Of a DNA stretch of 32,218 bases, positions 1 to 6,934 are shown in pieces (within the stretch, counting starts at the first letter, position 1; the number at the start of each line of letters is the position of its first letter). The stretch is from Alphaproteobacteria bacterium (GTDB lineage Bacteria > Pseudomonadota > Alphaproteobacteria > SHVW01): contig SHVW01000022.1 of NCBI GenBank assembly GCA_009694085.1, forward strand, positions 1-32,218, written 5' to 3'. Below the pieces are notes generated by a model. It saw only the letters and a program-made list of their open reading frames with translations, was not told the origin of the DNA and did no database searches. The translations under genes were made by a program, and so were the position numbers.

Positions 1-150
1 GCCAGCCGCGTATCGACCACGCGCGAGACCGTGGCACGCGTTTTCGGCGACCTGGCCCAGCAGGGGATTATTCACCGCGAGGGCGATGCGCTCCGGGTCG
101 GCGATTTGCAGAAATTGGAAGAGATGGTCCTTCAGTTTTGCAGCGAGTAG
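1..150 (+). CDS. Crp/Fnr-family transcriptional regulator, 3' end only
   Basis: The window opens inside an open frame that reads through to TAG at 148-150, giving 49 visible C-terminal residues. They form the winged helix-turn-helix of a Crp/Fnr-family regulator: STTRETVARVFGDLAQQGII, then the wing HREGDALRV and a short tail. The recognition helix carries R-E-T-V-A-R, the same pattern as RETVGR of E. coli CRP, whose Arg, Glu and Arg read the TGTGA half site. FNR proteins have a different helix pattern here. The effector domain lies outside the window, so the signal (cAMP, oxygen, NO or other) cannot be judged. Two CRP-type palindromes lie 99 and 263 bp downstream of the stop. The family call is firm; the subfamily call is an inference from the helix. 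Confidence 0.85.
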   Translation, partial: ASRVSTTRETVARVFGDLAQQGIIHREGDALRVGDLQKLEEMVLQFCSE

Positions 151-167
151 ATTTTAAAGGACAACAC

Positions 168-216
168 TTTAATAATAGATAGTTATATTATTTTTATAAT
201 CTAAAACATTATTAAA
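168..216. promoter_or_regulatory. AT-rich pocket with an inverted repeat around a TATAAT box
   Basis: Directly after the regulator stop the sequence becomes strongly AT-rich, in contrast to the GC-rich surroundings. A 9-bp inverted repeat, TTTAATAAT (168-176) and ATTATTAAA (208-216), encloses a perfect TATAAT at 195-200. No good -35 box is evident. It may be a promoter with an operator for the transcript that crosses the downstream CRP-type sites. This is pattern only. Confidence 0.35.
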
Positions 217-248
217 CGTCAGCTCGGATTCCAACAAATTTCCCCACC

Positions 249-264
249 TGTGACGACGGTCACA
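249..264. promoter_or_regulatory. CRP-type operator, perfect palindrome (site 1)
   Basis: TGTGACGACGGTCACA matches the CRP consensus TGTGA-N6-TCACA in all ten conserved positions. It sits 99 bp after the stop codon of a Crp-family gene whose recognition helix fits this sequence. No gene starts close by; the nearest downstream unit is the candidate small RNA at about 462. Confidence 0.6.
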
Positions 265-360
265 GCGTTCGACGCGGAAGGGAGCGATGCTGTCCTTGTC
301 GGCGGATCGTTCCCCACGAATGGTTGGCCGGCATTTCGTACCCCGCGTATCGCACAAACT

Positions 361-404
361 GGGCCGGCCTCTGCGCCGGCCCGTATTTCGCCGGCCCGTA
401 TTTC
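361..404. repeat. GC-rich hairpin overlapping a 15-bp tandem duplication
   Basis: GGGCCGGC (361-368) pairs with GCCGGCCC (375-382) around a 6-nt loop. Overlapping the right arm, the 15-mer GCCGGCCCGTATTTC occurs twice in direct tandem (375-389 and 390-404). No U-tract follows the first hairpin, so it is a weak terminator candidate. The duplication looks like replication slippage. Confidence 0.6.
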
Positions 405-412
405 GATTGAGG

Positions 413-428
413 TGTGACGACCGTCACC
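413..428. promoter_or_regulatory. CRP-type operator (site 2), next to the small-RNA promoter
   Basis: TGTGACGACCGTCACC matches TGTGA-N6-TCACA in nine of ten positions, and its core differs by one base from site 1. Its centre (420.5) lies about 42-45 bp upstream of the likely start of the candidate small RNA, close to the usual place of a class II activator site. A -10-like TAGGAT lies at 453-458. The spacing to that box is about 3 bp longer than in a canonical class II promoter. Confidence 0.5.
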
Positions 429-461
429 GCGCCGGGGGGGCTCGCGGCACGTTAGGATCGA

Positions 462-545
462 AGCATCGAGAGACCATCACCCTCCTCCTCTCGGACTGGC
501 AACCTCCCCCGGGCCGGAGCCCCCTCCGGCCCGGTTTTCTTTTTG
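462..545 (+). ncRNA. Candidate small RNA with a CU-rich anti-Shine-Dalgarno loop
   Basis: This is a non-coding segment of about 84 nt between a -10-like box (TAGGAT, 453-458) and a strong intrinsic terminator. A 6-bp stem, CGAGAG (467-472) with CTCTCG (488-493), presents a 15-nt loop containing ACCCTCCTC, and a second unpaired CCTCCCCC precedes the terminator stem. CU-rich loops of this kind, able to pair with GGAGG ribosome-binding sites, are known from alphaproteobacterial trans-acting RNAs such as the cuckoo / CcsR group with its CCUCCUCCC motif. A CRP-type site lies just upstream. No open frame in it looks coding. Alternatively, it is only the 3' untranslated end of the regulator transcript. 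The start is estimated. Confidence 0.45.
511..544 (+). terminator. Rho-independent terminator
   Basis: A perfect 9-bp GC stem, GGGCCGGAG (511-519) and CTCCGGCCC (524-532), has a CCCC loop and is followed by GG and the T-rich run TTTTCTTTTT (535-544). It ends whatever transcript crosses 265-510, either the candidate small RNA or the regulator mRNA. Immediately after it, GCAAGGCC-TTC-GGCCTTGC (545-563) forms another 8-bp hairpin without a T-tract. Confidence 0.85.
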
Positions 546-617
546 CAAGGCCTTCGGCCTTGCCCGGGGCACGCAATCCTGCATCATGGGCCCCTTGCCG
601 CAACTCGAGCAGGTCCC

Positions 618-1481
618 ATGCCCGCGCGCGATCTATCCCCCACGCCGATTCCGAGCCAGGCGCTGCTCGATGCGCTCCAGGTCGAGCTTGGTTTCGAACG
701 TGCCGGCAGCTTGGCGACGTTGCGCGACCGCGCTTCCCGCCGGCTGGAGCGGCAGGAAGCGCGGCGGCAGATCAACCTGGAAAACATCGCCCGGCGCACG
801 CTCGATCGGGTGGCGATCGATGCCGCCGGCGCGATCGATCCGCTTTGGCTCGCGCGCTTCGCCGAATCGGCAGCCGAGATCGAAGACGAATCGCTCCAGG
901 ATCTGTGGTCGCGCGCACTGGCGCAGGAGGCGACGCGACCCGGCGCCATTTCGTTGCGCACCTTGACCGTATTGCGCGACCTGTCCGGCCCTCATGTCTC
1001 GCTTTTCGCCGGATTTGCGCGCTTCGCGATCAACAATTTCGTGATGCGGCTGGAGGAGGCCTTTTTCGAAGGCAAGGGCCTAGCACCGGACGACCTTCTG
1101 CTGTTCGAAGAACTCGGCCTGCTCCGACCGGGTTCGGGCCAGGTCAAGACGTTCAAAAGCCAAAGCGAAGATAGCTATGTCACCCATCTGCTCTACCGCG
1201 ATCAGGTGTTGCGGGTGACGCACGAAACCAACAAAAAACCGCTCGCCCTGCCTTGCCACCGATTGACCGCAGCCGGTGCCGAGTTGGCTGAAATCCTGCC
1301 GGTCGAAGAAGACAGCGACTACATCGTCGGCATGACGGGATGGCTGGCCAAGCGCGGCTATCGTGTGGCGCAGGCGCGTATCAACGCGCGTTCCGATCGC
1401 AACACGGTGACCAGTCATTCCCCGTTCTGCGAACTTTATCCCTATGACCGCCGCCGCCGTTTGAAACGCGCCGGCCGTTAA
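618..1481 (+). CDS. DUF2806-family protein
   Basis: A protein of 287 aa when started at the ATG at 618, which has GAGCAGG about 5 nt upstream. The longer frame in the track begins at a TTG at 543 inside the terminator T-tract and is not credible. The N-terminal third is Arg/Leu-rich and helical (LRDRASRRLERQEARRQINLENIARR). The segment IDPLWLARFAESAAEIEDES followed by LQDLWSRALAQE and a SLRTLTVLRDLS stretch is the hallmark of DUF2806 proteins, whose function is unknown. There is no signal peptide or membrane segment. The gene converges with the leftward gene ending at about 1501. The family call is from recollection of the motif; no function is proposed. Confidence 0.7.
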   Translation: MPARDLSPTPIPSQALLDALQVELGFERAGSLATLRDRASRRLERQEARRQINLENIARRTLDRVAIDAAGAIDPLWLARFAESAAEIEDESLQDLWSRALAQEATRPGAISLRTLTVLRDLSGPHVSLFAGFARFAINNFVMRLEEAFFEGKGLAPDDLLLFEELGLLRPGSGQVKTFKSQSEDSYVTHLLYRDQVLRVTHETNKKPLALPCHRLTAAGAELAEILPVEEDSDYIVGMTGWLAKRGYRVAQARINARSDRNTVTSHSPFCELYPYDRRRRLKRAGR

Positions 1482-1500
1482 TTCAACACGACCGGGGGAC

Positions 1501-2266
1501 TTAAGACCCGCTGGGGCGCGGCGTTCTGTGCGGTTGAGACCGTTCGGCCGGGGCTGATTTCTGCTGGTTTCGCTGCGCGGCCTCGGGGAGAGGCGCGATT
1601 TTGGGTGCTGCCTCGCGCGCGCTGGCCCACACCTTTTCGGTCGTCGCCTTGGCCGCCACGCGCGGCGCCGCCGGTGCGGCCTCCGGTTTCTCGATCGGAG
1701 CCATGACGGTCGGTTGGGCCGGCGTCTTCGGCAAATTGGGCATCATCTCGACCACATTCGACGCGGCCGCGGCCGGCTTCTCTTCCACCGGCAGAGGTGC
1801 CGGCGCCGGCTTCGGCGATTGGTGCCGCTCCAACGGCACCACCACAGGCGTCGGGCGCGCCGGGCGGGGTGCCGGTTCGATCGCCGCCGGCCGCTGGGGC
1901 ACCGGGCCTCGGTTCGGGCTGTTTGATTTCGGCAAGACGAGGCGGCGCAGGCCGTGCCGGCATGGCCTCGACGATCGGGGTCAGCAAGGCCGGCGTCGGC
2001 AATTTGGCGAGCGCCTGCACGGGTTCGCCGGCATTTCCGACCGACTCGCGCGCCTGCTCGAATGCGGTATGGCCGATCTGATTACGCTTGGTTCCGGGTA
2101 GGGCGTTGAACACGGAACTGGCCGTGAGATAATCGACAAGATCTCCAGTTTCGTATGCATTTTTAATGGTTTGATAGACTAAGCTAACCTTTCCCATAAC
2201 CTTATGCGAGGCATCGGACAGGATCCCCATGGCACGACGCTGCATGTCATCGAAGTCGGACGCCAT
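1501..2266 (-). pseudogene. Pro/Ala-rich hypothetical protein with a probable 1-nt frameshift
   Basis: Two overlapping minus-strand frames together look like one gene of about 255 aa. The first (ATG at 2266, MASDFDDMQRRAMGILSD) has convincing composition up to about PPRLAEIKQPEPRPGAP, then turns into Gly/Arg/Asp-rich sequence typical of a wrong frame and stops at 1478. The second, ending at TAA 1501-1503, carries a plausible Pro/Ala linker and a tail (PVEEKPAAAASNVVEMM, EKVWASAREAAPKIAPL). A +1 shift at the GGGG run at 1896-1899 (CCCC in the mRNA) joins them, so one extra base there would explain it. The N-terminal 80 residues are helical and I do not recognise them. The gene follows the bactofilin gene by 63 bp on the same strand. 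It may be a true pseudogene, a sequencing error or a slip site. Confidence 0.6.
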
Positions 2267-2329
2267 AGAGCGGAAAAACCTTGCAATTCCAACGCGGCCT
2301 CTTAAAAGACCGCTCCTACCGGATGAATC

Positions 2330-2809
2330 TTAAGGCAAATATGTGCCCGACGCCAGCGCCGTTGGTCGGTCGAGGGTGCGCAACGCCTCCGGCTTGCCCC
2401 GGAGCATGCTGCAATCGGCGTCAAGATAGGCGCCGCGTTCGACCGACAGACTCTCATAGGACAAAGAGCCCAGCACCCGGCATGTGGCGCCGAGTTTGAC
2501 CGCGTGGCCGACGATGCTGCCGCTGACCTCGCCGTGGACGGTAACGTCGCGGGCAACAATGTTGCCGTTGACCGCGCCGGTCCGTCCGATCAGCAACACG
2601 CGGCAGGCGACGTTACCATCCATCACGCCATCGAGTTCGATGTCGCCCTCGCTCCGGATATTTCCTTGAAATACAATTTTGGCGGCAAGTACGGCCGTCT
2701 TATTGGGCGGAACGGTTTTCACCCAGACCTCCAGGGATGAAACGGGCGGCGCGACAGCAGTTACCTGTGCCGCGACCCGATTTGTAACAGATTTTCCGAT
2801 CTCGCCCAA
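2330..2809 (-). CDS. Bactofilin
   Basis: A 159-aa protein. After a low-complexity N-terminus of about 45 residues comes the bactofilin right-handed beta-helix, seen as short repeats with Gly turns and alternating hydrophobics: AKIVFQGNIRSEGDIELDG, MDGNVACRVLLIGRTGAVNGN, ARDVTVHGEVSGSI, AVKLGATCRVLGSLSYESLSVERGAYLDADC. Bactofilins polymerise without nucleotide and act as membrane-associated scaffolds in cell shape, stalk formation or flagellar placement. Length and layout are normal for the family. The gene lies 30 bp downstream of a FliL-like fragment and 63 bp upstream of a Pro/Ala-rich protein on the same strand, so it probably belongs to one leftward unit whose promoter end has been lost (see 3145). 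There is no lipid or peptidoglycan-hydrolase partner in view. Confidence 0.9.
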   Translation of the reverse strand: MGEIGKSVTNRVAAQVTAVAPPVSSLEVWVKTVPPNKTAVLAAKIVFQGNIRSEGDIELDGVMDGNVACRVLLIGRTGAVNGNIVARDVTVHGEVSGSIVGHAVKLGATCRVLGSLSYESLSVERGAYLDADCSMLRGKPEALRTLDRPTALASGTYLP

Positions 2810-2839
2810 GCCGCCATCGACGGTTGGCGCATACGCGGC

Positions 2840-3145
2840 TTACTGGACGCGCAGATCGCTGATATTGACGCTCAGAATCTCCAGGGGCGGTTTGAACACG
2901 GCCCGCATCCGCTCCACCAGGTCTTGCCGCATCTTGATAAAGCCGGGATCGTCCAAAAATTTATCCGGATCCTGGCGATGGAAATAGGTCGCCACGACGT
3001 CCTGCAAACGCGCCAAATTGGCTTTGCAGCGCTCGATATCTTCCTCCCTTTTCAATTTGATGTTCAGTTTCAACTGCAAGAACAGCCCGTAAGGCCCCCC
3101 CTTGCGCCCAAGGGCAACGGCGGCGGGGTCTTTCTGTACCACTAC
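2840..3145 (-). pseudogene. FliL-like protein, 5'-truncated fragment
   Basis: The frame ends at TAA 2840-2842 and encodes about 100 residues (VVQKDPAAVALGRKGG, FLQLKLNIKLKREEDIE, LQDVVATYFHRQDPDKFLDD, LVERMRAVFKPPLEILSVNI). The layout of a beta-strand opener, a helical middle and a final strand ending SDLRVQ resembles the periplasmic part of FliL-like flagellar basal-body proteins. The transmembrane helix and start expected for that family are missing. The GTG at 3142 in the ORF track has no ribosome-binding site and lies at the join with a foreign dehalogenase fragment. Upstream, the frame continues as the complement of the dehalogenase and stops within about 50 bp. The FliL assignment is tentative; the truncation is better supported. 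Confidence 0.45.
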
Positions 3146-3146
3146 C

Positions 3147-3663
3147 CCCGGCTGGCCGTGCTCGACATCTGCCCGACCCTGGAGATGTTCGAGTCAACCG
3201 ACCGGGCCTTCGCCACGGGGTACTATCACTGGTTCTTCCTGATCCAACCCTTCGACCTGCCCGAGCGCATGATCGGCGCCGATCCCGAATTCTATCTACG
3301 CCGGAAGCTCGGTCATTGGGGGCGCGACAGCGGCGCGTTTACGCCGGAGGCCATGGCCGAATACATCCGCTCTTTCAGCGACCGCGCAACGATTCATGCG
3401 ACCTGCGAGGACTATCGCGCGGCGGCTGGCATCGACCTCGACCACGACCGAGCCGACCGGTACGTCAAGCTGGCCTGTCCTCTGTTGGCGTTGTGGGGCG
3501 CCAAGGGGTTCGTCGCGCGCAGCTTCGACGTGCTCGACGTCTGGCGCCGCCGAGCGGCGGACGTCGGCGGCGCAGCGCTGCCCTCCGGCCATTTCCTGGC
3601 CGAGGAAGCGCCGGATGAAACCTATCGGGCCCTGGTCGATTTCCTATCGCGAGCCCTGGAGCG
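3147..3663 (+). pseudogene. Haloacetate dehalogenase-like alpha/beta hydrolase, remnant lacking N-terminus and stop
   Basis: About 170 residues match the C-terminal 60 percent of fluoroacetate dehalogenase-type hydrolases: RLAVLDICPT, the cap segment TGYYHWFFLIQPFDLPE with the His-Trp pair that binds halide/fluoride in that family, the conserved strand CPLLALWGAKG, and the catalytic-His segment SGHFLAEEAPDET. The first ~110 residues, including the nucleophile motif GHDRGGR and the oxyanion HGYP loop, are absent. Upstream of 3147 the frame is the complement of the FliL-like gene. At the 3' end the frame misses its normal stop near FLSRAL and runs through the DUF502 gene to 4789, so the 621-aa ORF in the track is a composite artefact. 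It is non-functional. Confidence 0.8.
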
Positions 3664-3719
3664 ACAGAACTTGGGAACGATCTTGCCTAAAGCATCGGTT
3701 TCGCCACATATAGCCCGCC

Positions 3720-4436
3720 ATGACCGACAAGCCCCCGGCTTCCCCCGCGTCAATCCCGGCAACCGCCTTCCACACCAGTGTGATCGTGCGGCTGCGCGCC
3801 TATTTCCTGGCCGGTGTGCTGATCACCGCGCCGATCGGCATCACGATCTATCTGGCCTGGCAGTTCATCCGCTACGTCGACACCACCGTCGCGCCGCTGC
3901 TGCCCGACCGCTACCACCCGGCGACCTACCTGCCGTTCTCGGTCCCTGGCTTCGGCGTCGTGATGGTTGTGGTTGGGTTGACCCTGATCGGTTTTTTCAC
4001 GGCCGGCTTTGTCGGCCGCTTCCTCGTGCGGGTCAGCGAAAGCGTGCTCAGCCGCATGCCCGTGGTGCGCGGCCTCTACGGCGCGATCAAGCAGATTTTC
4101 GAGACCGTCTTCAAGAGCCAGTCCAACGCTTTCCAACAAGTCGTGTTGGTCGAATTTCCCTGCCCCGAGGCCTGGTCCATGGGCTTCATCTCGGGCAACA
4201 CCGAGGGCGAGGTGGGCGACAATCTGCCCAACGACATGGTCAACGTGTTCGTGCCCATGACGCCCAACATCACCTCGGGCTATTTGATCTTCGTGCCCCG
4301 GCGCAAGCTGGTGCCGCTATCCATGTCGGTGGAGGACGGGCTGAAGATGGTGATCTCCATCGGCATCGTCACGCCGCCGGACCGCCGGCTGGAGCGGGTG
4401 GCGGAACTGGCGCGGAGCCAGCAGGCCGCGCAGTAG
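3720..4436 (+). CDS. DUF502-family membrane protein
   Basis: A 238-aa protein. The N-terminal region VRLRAYFLAGVLITAPIGITIYLAWQFI is the first membrane segment and family signature, and a second hydrophobic segment is FGVVMVVVGLTLIGFFTAGFVG. The remainder is soluble and includes the typical PVVRGLYGAIKQIFETV and PNITSGYLIFVPRRKLVPL stretches. DUF502 proteins are inner-membrane proteins of undefined role. The family often sits beside recG and mfd in alphaproteobacteria, as here; the gene converges with recG across 78 bp. There is no clear Shine-Dalgarno sequence before the ATG at 3720. The upstream 50 bp are the decayed end of the dehalogenase remnant, so its native promoter may have been altered. 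Confidence 0.85.
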   Translation: MTDKPPASPASIPATAFHTSVIVRLRAYFLAGVLITAPIGITIYLAWQFIRYVDTTVAPLLPDRYHPATYLPFSVPGFGVVMVVVGLTLIGFFTAGFVGRFLVRVSESVLSRMPVVRGLYGAIKQIFETVFKSQSNAFQQVVLVEFPCPEAWSMGFISGNTEGEVGDNLPNDMVNVFVPMTPNITSGYLIFVPRRKLVPLSMSVEDGLKMVISIGIVTPPDRRLERVAELARSQQAAQ

Positions 4437-4514
4437 GGTTTAGGGGTTTGCTAACAGGCCAGGCAAGCACAAGAACGCGCAACATCGCGGCACCTTGGAA
4501 CGGTATGCACTTCA

Positions 4515-6626
4515 TCATCCGCTCCTCAAATTCTTCACCGCCGCATCGCGCTGGAACAGGTACAGCAACACCCGCAGCGCCTTCCCGCGTTCCCCCATCA
4601 AATCAGGATCGCGGCCCTGGATCAGCTTCACATCGTCGCGCGCGGCGGCCAGCAACTCGCCATGGACGGCCAGATTGGCCAAGCGAAACTCGGGCAAACC
4701 GCTCTGGCGCGTGCCGAGCAATTCGCCGGCGCCGCGCAGGCGAAGATCCTCCTCGGCGATGCGGAAGCCGTCCTCGGTTTCGCGAATGATCTGCAGGCGC
4801 GACCGCGCCACCTCGGTCAGCGGCGTTTGGTAGAGCAGGATGCAGGTGGATTTAGCCTGGCCCCGGCCGATCCGGCCGCGCAATTGGTGAAGCTGCGCCA
4901 GGCCGAAGCGTTCGGCATGTTCGATCACCATGATTGTGGCGTCGGGCACGTCGACGCCGACCTCGATCACCGTGGTGGCGACCAGGATGTCGAGCCCGCC
5001 GCCCGGTGTGGCGAAGGCCTCCATGGCACGGTCGCGCTCCGGCCCCTTCATCTGGCCGTGGACCAGGCCGACGCGCTCGCCGAATCGTCCGCGCAGCTCG
5101 GCCTGGCGGTCGGCGGCGGCGGCCAAATCGGTCAACTCGGATTCCTCGACCAGGGGACAGACCCAATAGACCTTGGCGCCCGCCACGACCGCGCGGCCGA
5201 CGGCATCGACCACCTCGGCCATGCGGTCGAGCGGCACGGTGCGGGTGTCGATGGGCTGCCGGCCCGCCGGCTTCTCGGTCAGGCGCGAGGCGTCGAGATC
5301 GCCATAGGCGGTCAGCTTCAGGGTGCGCGGGATCGGCGTTGCCGTCATCACCAGCATGTCCACCGCCTTGCCCTTGGCTGCCAGCGTGACGCGCTGGTGG
5401 ACGCCGAAGCGGTGCTGCTCGTCGATCACGGCCAACGCCAAATCATGAAATTCCACCTCGTCCTGGAACAGGGCGTGGGTCCCGATGGCGATATCGACGG
5501 TGCCGCCGGCCAGTCCATCCAGCACCGCGGCGCGCGCCTTGCCGCGGTCGCGCCCGGTCAGCAAGGCGATGCGCACGCCTGAAGCAGCCGCAATGGGTGC
5601 AATGGTCTGGAAATGCTGGCGCGCGAGAATTTCGGTCGGCGCCATCAAAGCGGCCTGCGCGCCGGTTTCGACGGCGTTGAGCATGGCCAGCAGGGCCACG
5701 ATGGTCTTGCCGCTGCCCACATCGCCCTGGAGCAGGCGCAACATGCGCAAGGGCTCGGCCATATCGGCCAGAATCTCGGCCAGCGCGTTCTTTTGCGAGC
5801 CCGTGAGTTCGTAGGGCAGGGCGGCGAGCGCCAGGGCGCGCAGGCGGCCGTCGCCGGCAACCACCCGGCCCATCAACTTGCGCTGATGGGCACGCACCAG
5901 GGCGAGGGCGAGCTGATTGGCCAGCAATTCGTCATAGGCCAGCCGCTGGCGGACCGGATGGGTCGGCTCCAGATCGGCTTCGCCCTCGGGCCCATGGGCG
6001 GCGGTCAGCGCGGCGCGCCAAGTCGTCCAGCCCTGCTGTTTCAGCCAGGCCGGATCCTGCCATTCCGGCAATTCCGGCGCGCGGGCGAGCGCGGCGCGGA
6101 TGGCCTTGCCGACGATCTTCAAGGTCAACCCGGCCGTCAACGGATAGACCGGTTCGACCGCCTGAAGCCCCGCGGCTTCTTCCACGGTGACGATATGGTC
6201 GGGGTGGCCCATCTGGAGCTGGTCGTTGAACGCCTCGATCTGGCCGCTGACCACCCGCGTTTCGTTGGGCGGCAGCAGCTTGGTCAGCCAATCCTGGCGC
6301 GCGTTGAAAAACACGAGCTGGAGCGTGCCGGTCTCGTCGGCGCAGATGACCTTGTAGGGCCGGCGCGGATTGTGCGGCGGTTCGTGTTTCCACACCTTGA
6401 CCGTGATGGTGGCGACGCGGCCGGGTATCGCGTCGCGAATCTTAGGCGCGTAGCGCCGGTCGATCAGCCCGGCCGGCAGATGCCAGAGCAAATCCACCAC
6501 ATGGGCGCCTACGGCCTTTTTGACCAATTTGCCCAAGCGCGGGCCGATGCCGGAAAGCGCGGTCACGGGCGCGAAGAGGGGGAACAGGATTTCCGGGCGC
6601 ATGGGTTGCTGATGGCTGACAGACAT
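4515..6626 (-). CDS. recG: ATP-dependent DNA helicase RecG
   Basis: A 703-aa protein of full normal length. It remodels stalled replication forks and branch-migrates Holliday junctions in the cytosol. In order: the N-terminal wedge/OB region with GIGPRLGKLVKKAVG and DLLWHLPAGLIDRR, Walker A GDVGSGKT near residue 300, motif II DEQH (AVIDEQHRFGVHQR) near 400, motif III TATPIPRT, helicase motifs V-VI (TTVIEVGVDVPDA, QLHQLRGRIGRG), and the C-terminal RecG signature DLRLRGAGELLGTRQSG. The ATG at 6626 gives MSVSHQQP; the ATG at 6602 (MRPEILFPLFAPVT) is equally plausible and matches the usual alphaproteobacterial start. It is divergent from sdhE with 35 bp between them, so promoters must be compact or overlap coding sequence. 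Confidence 0.97.
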   Translation of the reverse strand: MSVSHQQPMRPEILFPLFAPVTALSGIGPRLGKLVKKAVGAHVVDLLWHLPAGLIDRRYAPKIRDAIPGRVATITVKVWKHEPPHNPRRPYKVICADETGTLQLVFFNARQDWLTKLLPPNETRVVSGQIEAFNDQLQMGHPDHIVTVEEAAGLQAVEPVYPLTAGLTLKIVGKAIRAALARAPELPEWQDPAWLKQQGWTTWRAALTAAHGPEGEADLEPTHPVRQRLAYDELLANQLALALVRAHQRKLMGRVVAGDGRLRALALAALPYELTGSQKNALAEILADMAEPLRMLRLLQGDVGSGKTIVALLAMLNAVETGAQAALMAPTEILARQHFQTIAPIAAASGVRIALLTGRDRGKARAAVLDGLAGGTVDIAIGTHALFQDEVEFHDLALAVIDEQHRFGVHQRVTLAAKGKAVDMLVMTATPIPRTLKLTAYGDLDASRLTEKPAGRQPIDTRTVPLDRMAEVVDAVGRAVVAGAKVYWVCPLVEESELTDLAAAADRQAELRGRFGERVGLVHGQMKGPERDRAMEAFATPGGGLDILVATTVIEVGVDVPDATIMVIEHAERFGLAQLHQLRGRIGRGQAKSTCILLYQTPLTEVARSRLQIIRETEDGFRIAEEDLRLRGAGELLGTRQSGLPEFRLANLAVHGELLAAARDDVKLIQGRDPDLMGERGKALRVLLYLFQRDAAVKNLRSG

Positions 6627-6661
6627 ATTCGAAGGCTCTATACCATAGCCCCGCCACAGCC

Positions 6662-6925
6662 ATGACCGACACGCAAGATATCCGCCTGAAGAAATTGCTC
6701 TTTCGCAGCCAGCACCGGGGGACGCGGGAGAGCGATCTATTGCTCGGCGGTTTCGCCGCCGCCAACCTCGCGACCATGACGCCGGAGCAACTCGATCGCT
6801 ACGAGGCGTTGCTGGAGGAAAACGACGCCGATCTGATCGACTGGATCACCGGCCGTTCGGCGCCGCCCGTAAGCCGCGATCATGATATTCTAAACCTCTT
6901 AGTTAACTTTAGATTAAAGACATAG
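6662..6925 (+). CDS. sdhE: Succinate dehydrogenase flavinylation factor SdhE
   Basis: An 87-aa protein of the SdhE/Sdh5 (DUF339) family. It promotes covalent attachment of FAD to the SdhA flavoprotein subunit. The diagnostic R-G-x-x-E motif is present as HRGTRESD around residues 18-25, followed by the typical LLGGFAAANLATMTPEQLDRYEALLEENDADLIDWITG helical bundle. It is divergent from recG and 9 bp upstream of mfd, a placement common in alphaproteobacteria, so it is probably co-transcribed with mfd. The last 25 codons and the gap to mfd (about 6885-6960) are distinctly AT-rich compared with the rest. Confidence 0.93.
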   Translation: MTDTQDIRLKKLLFRSQHRGTRESDLLLGGFAAANLATMTPEQLDRYEALLEENDADLIDWITGRSAPPVSRDHDILNLLVNFRLKT

Positions 6926-6934
6926 AAAATTGAT

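Noticed and set aside
361-382. First GC hairpin as an intrinsic terminator of the Crp-family gene
   Set aside because: No T-tract follows the stem; the convincing terminator is at 511-544.
287-1174. 295-aa plus-strand ORF before and within the DUF2806 gene
   Set aside because: It crosses the CRP-type site, the small-RNA region and the terminator, is Arg/Pro-rich, and overlaps the better-supported frame starting at 618.
2924-4789. 621-aa plus-strand ORF
   Set aside because: A composite: complement of the FliL-like gene, then the dehalogenase remnant, then an out-of-frame reading of DUF502 and the complement of the recG end.
4662-6665. Long plus-strand ORFs opposite recG (306 and 350 aa)
   Set aside because: Antisense shadows in GC-rich DNA with no family resemblance; recG on the other strand is unambiguous.
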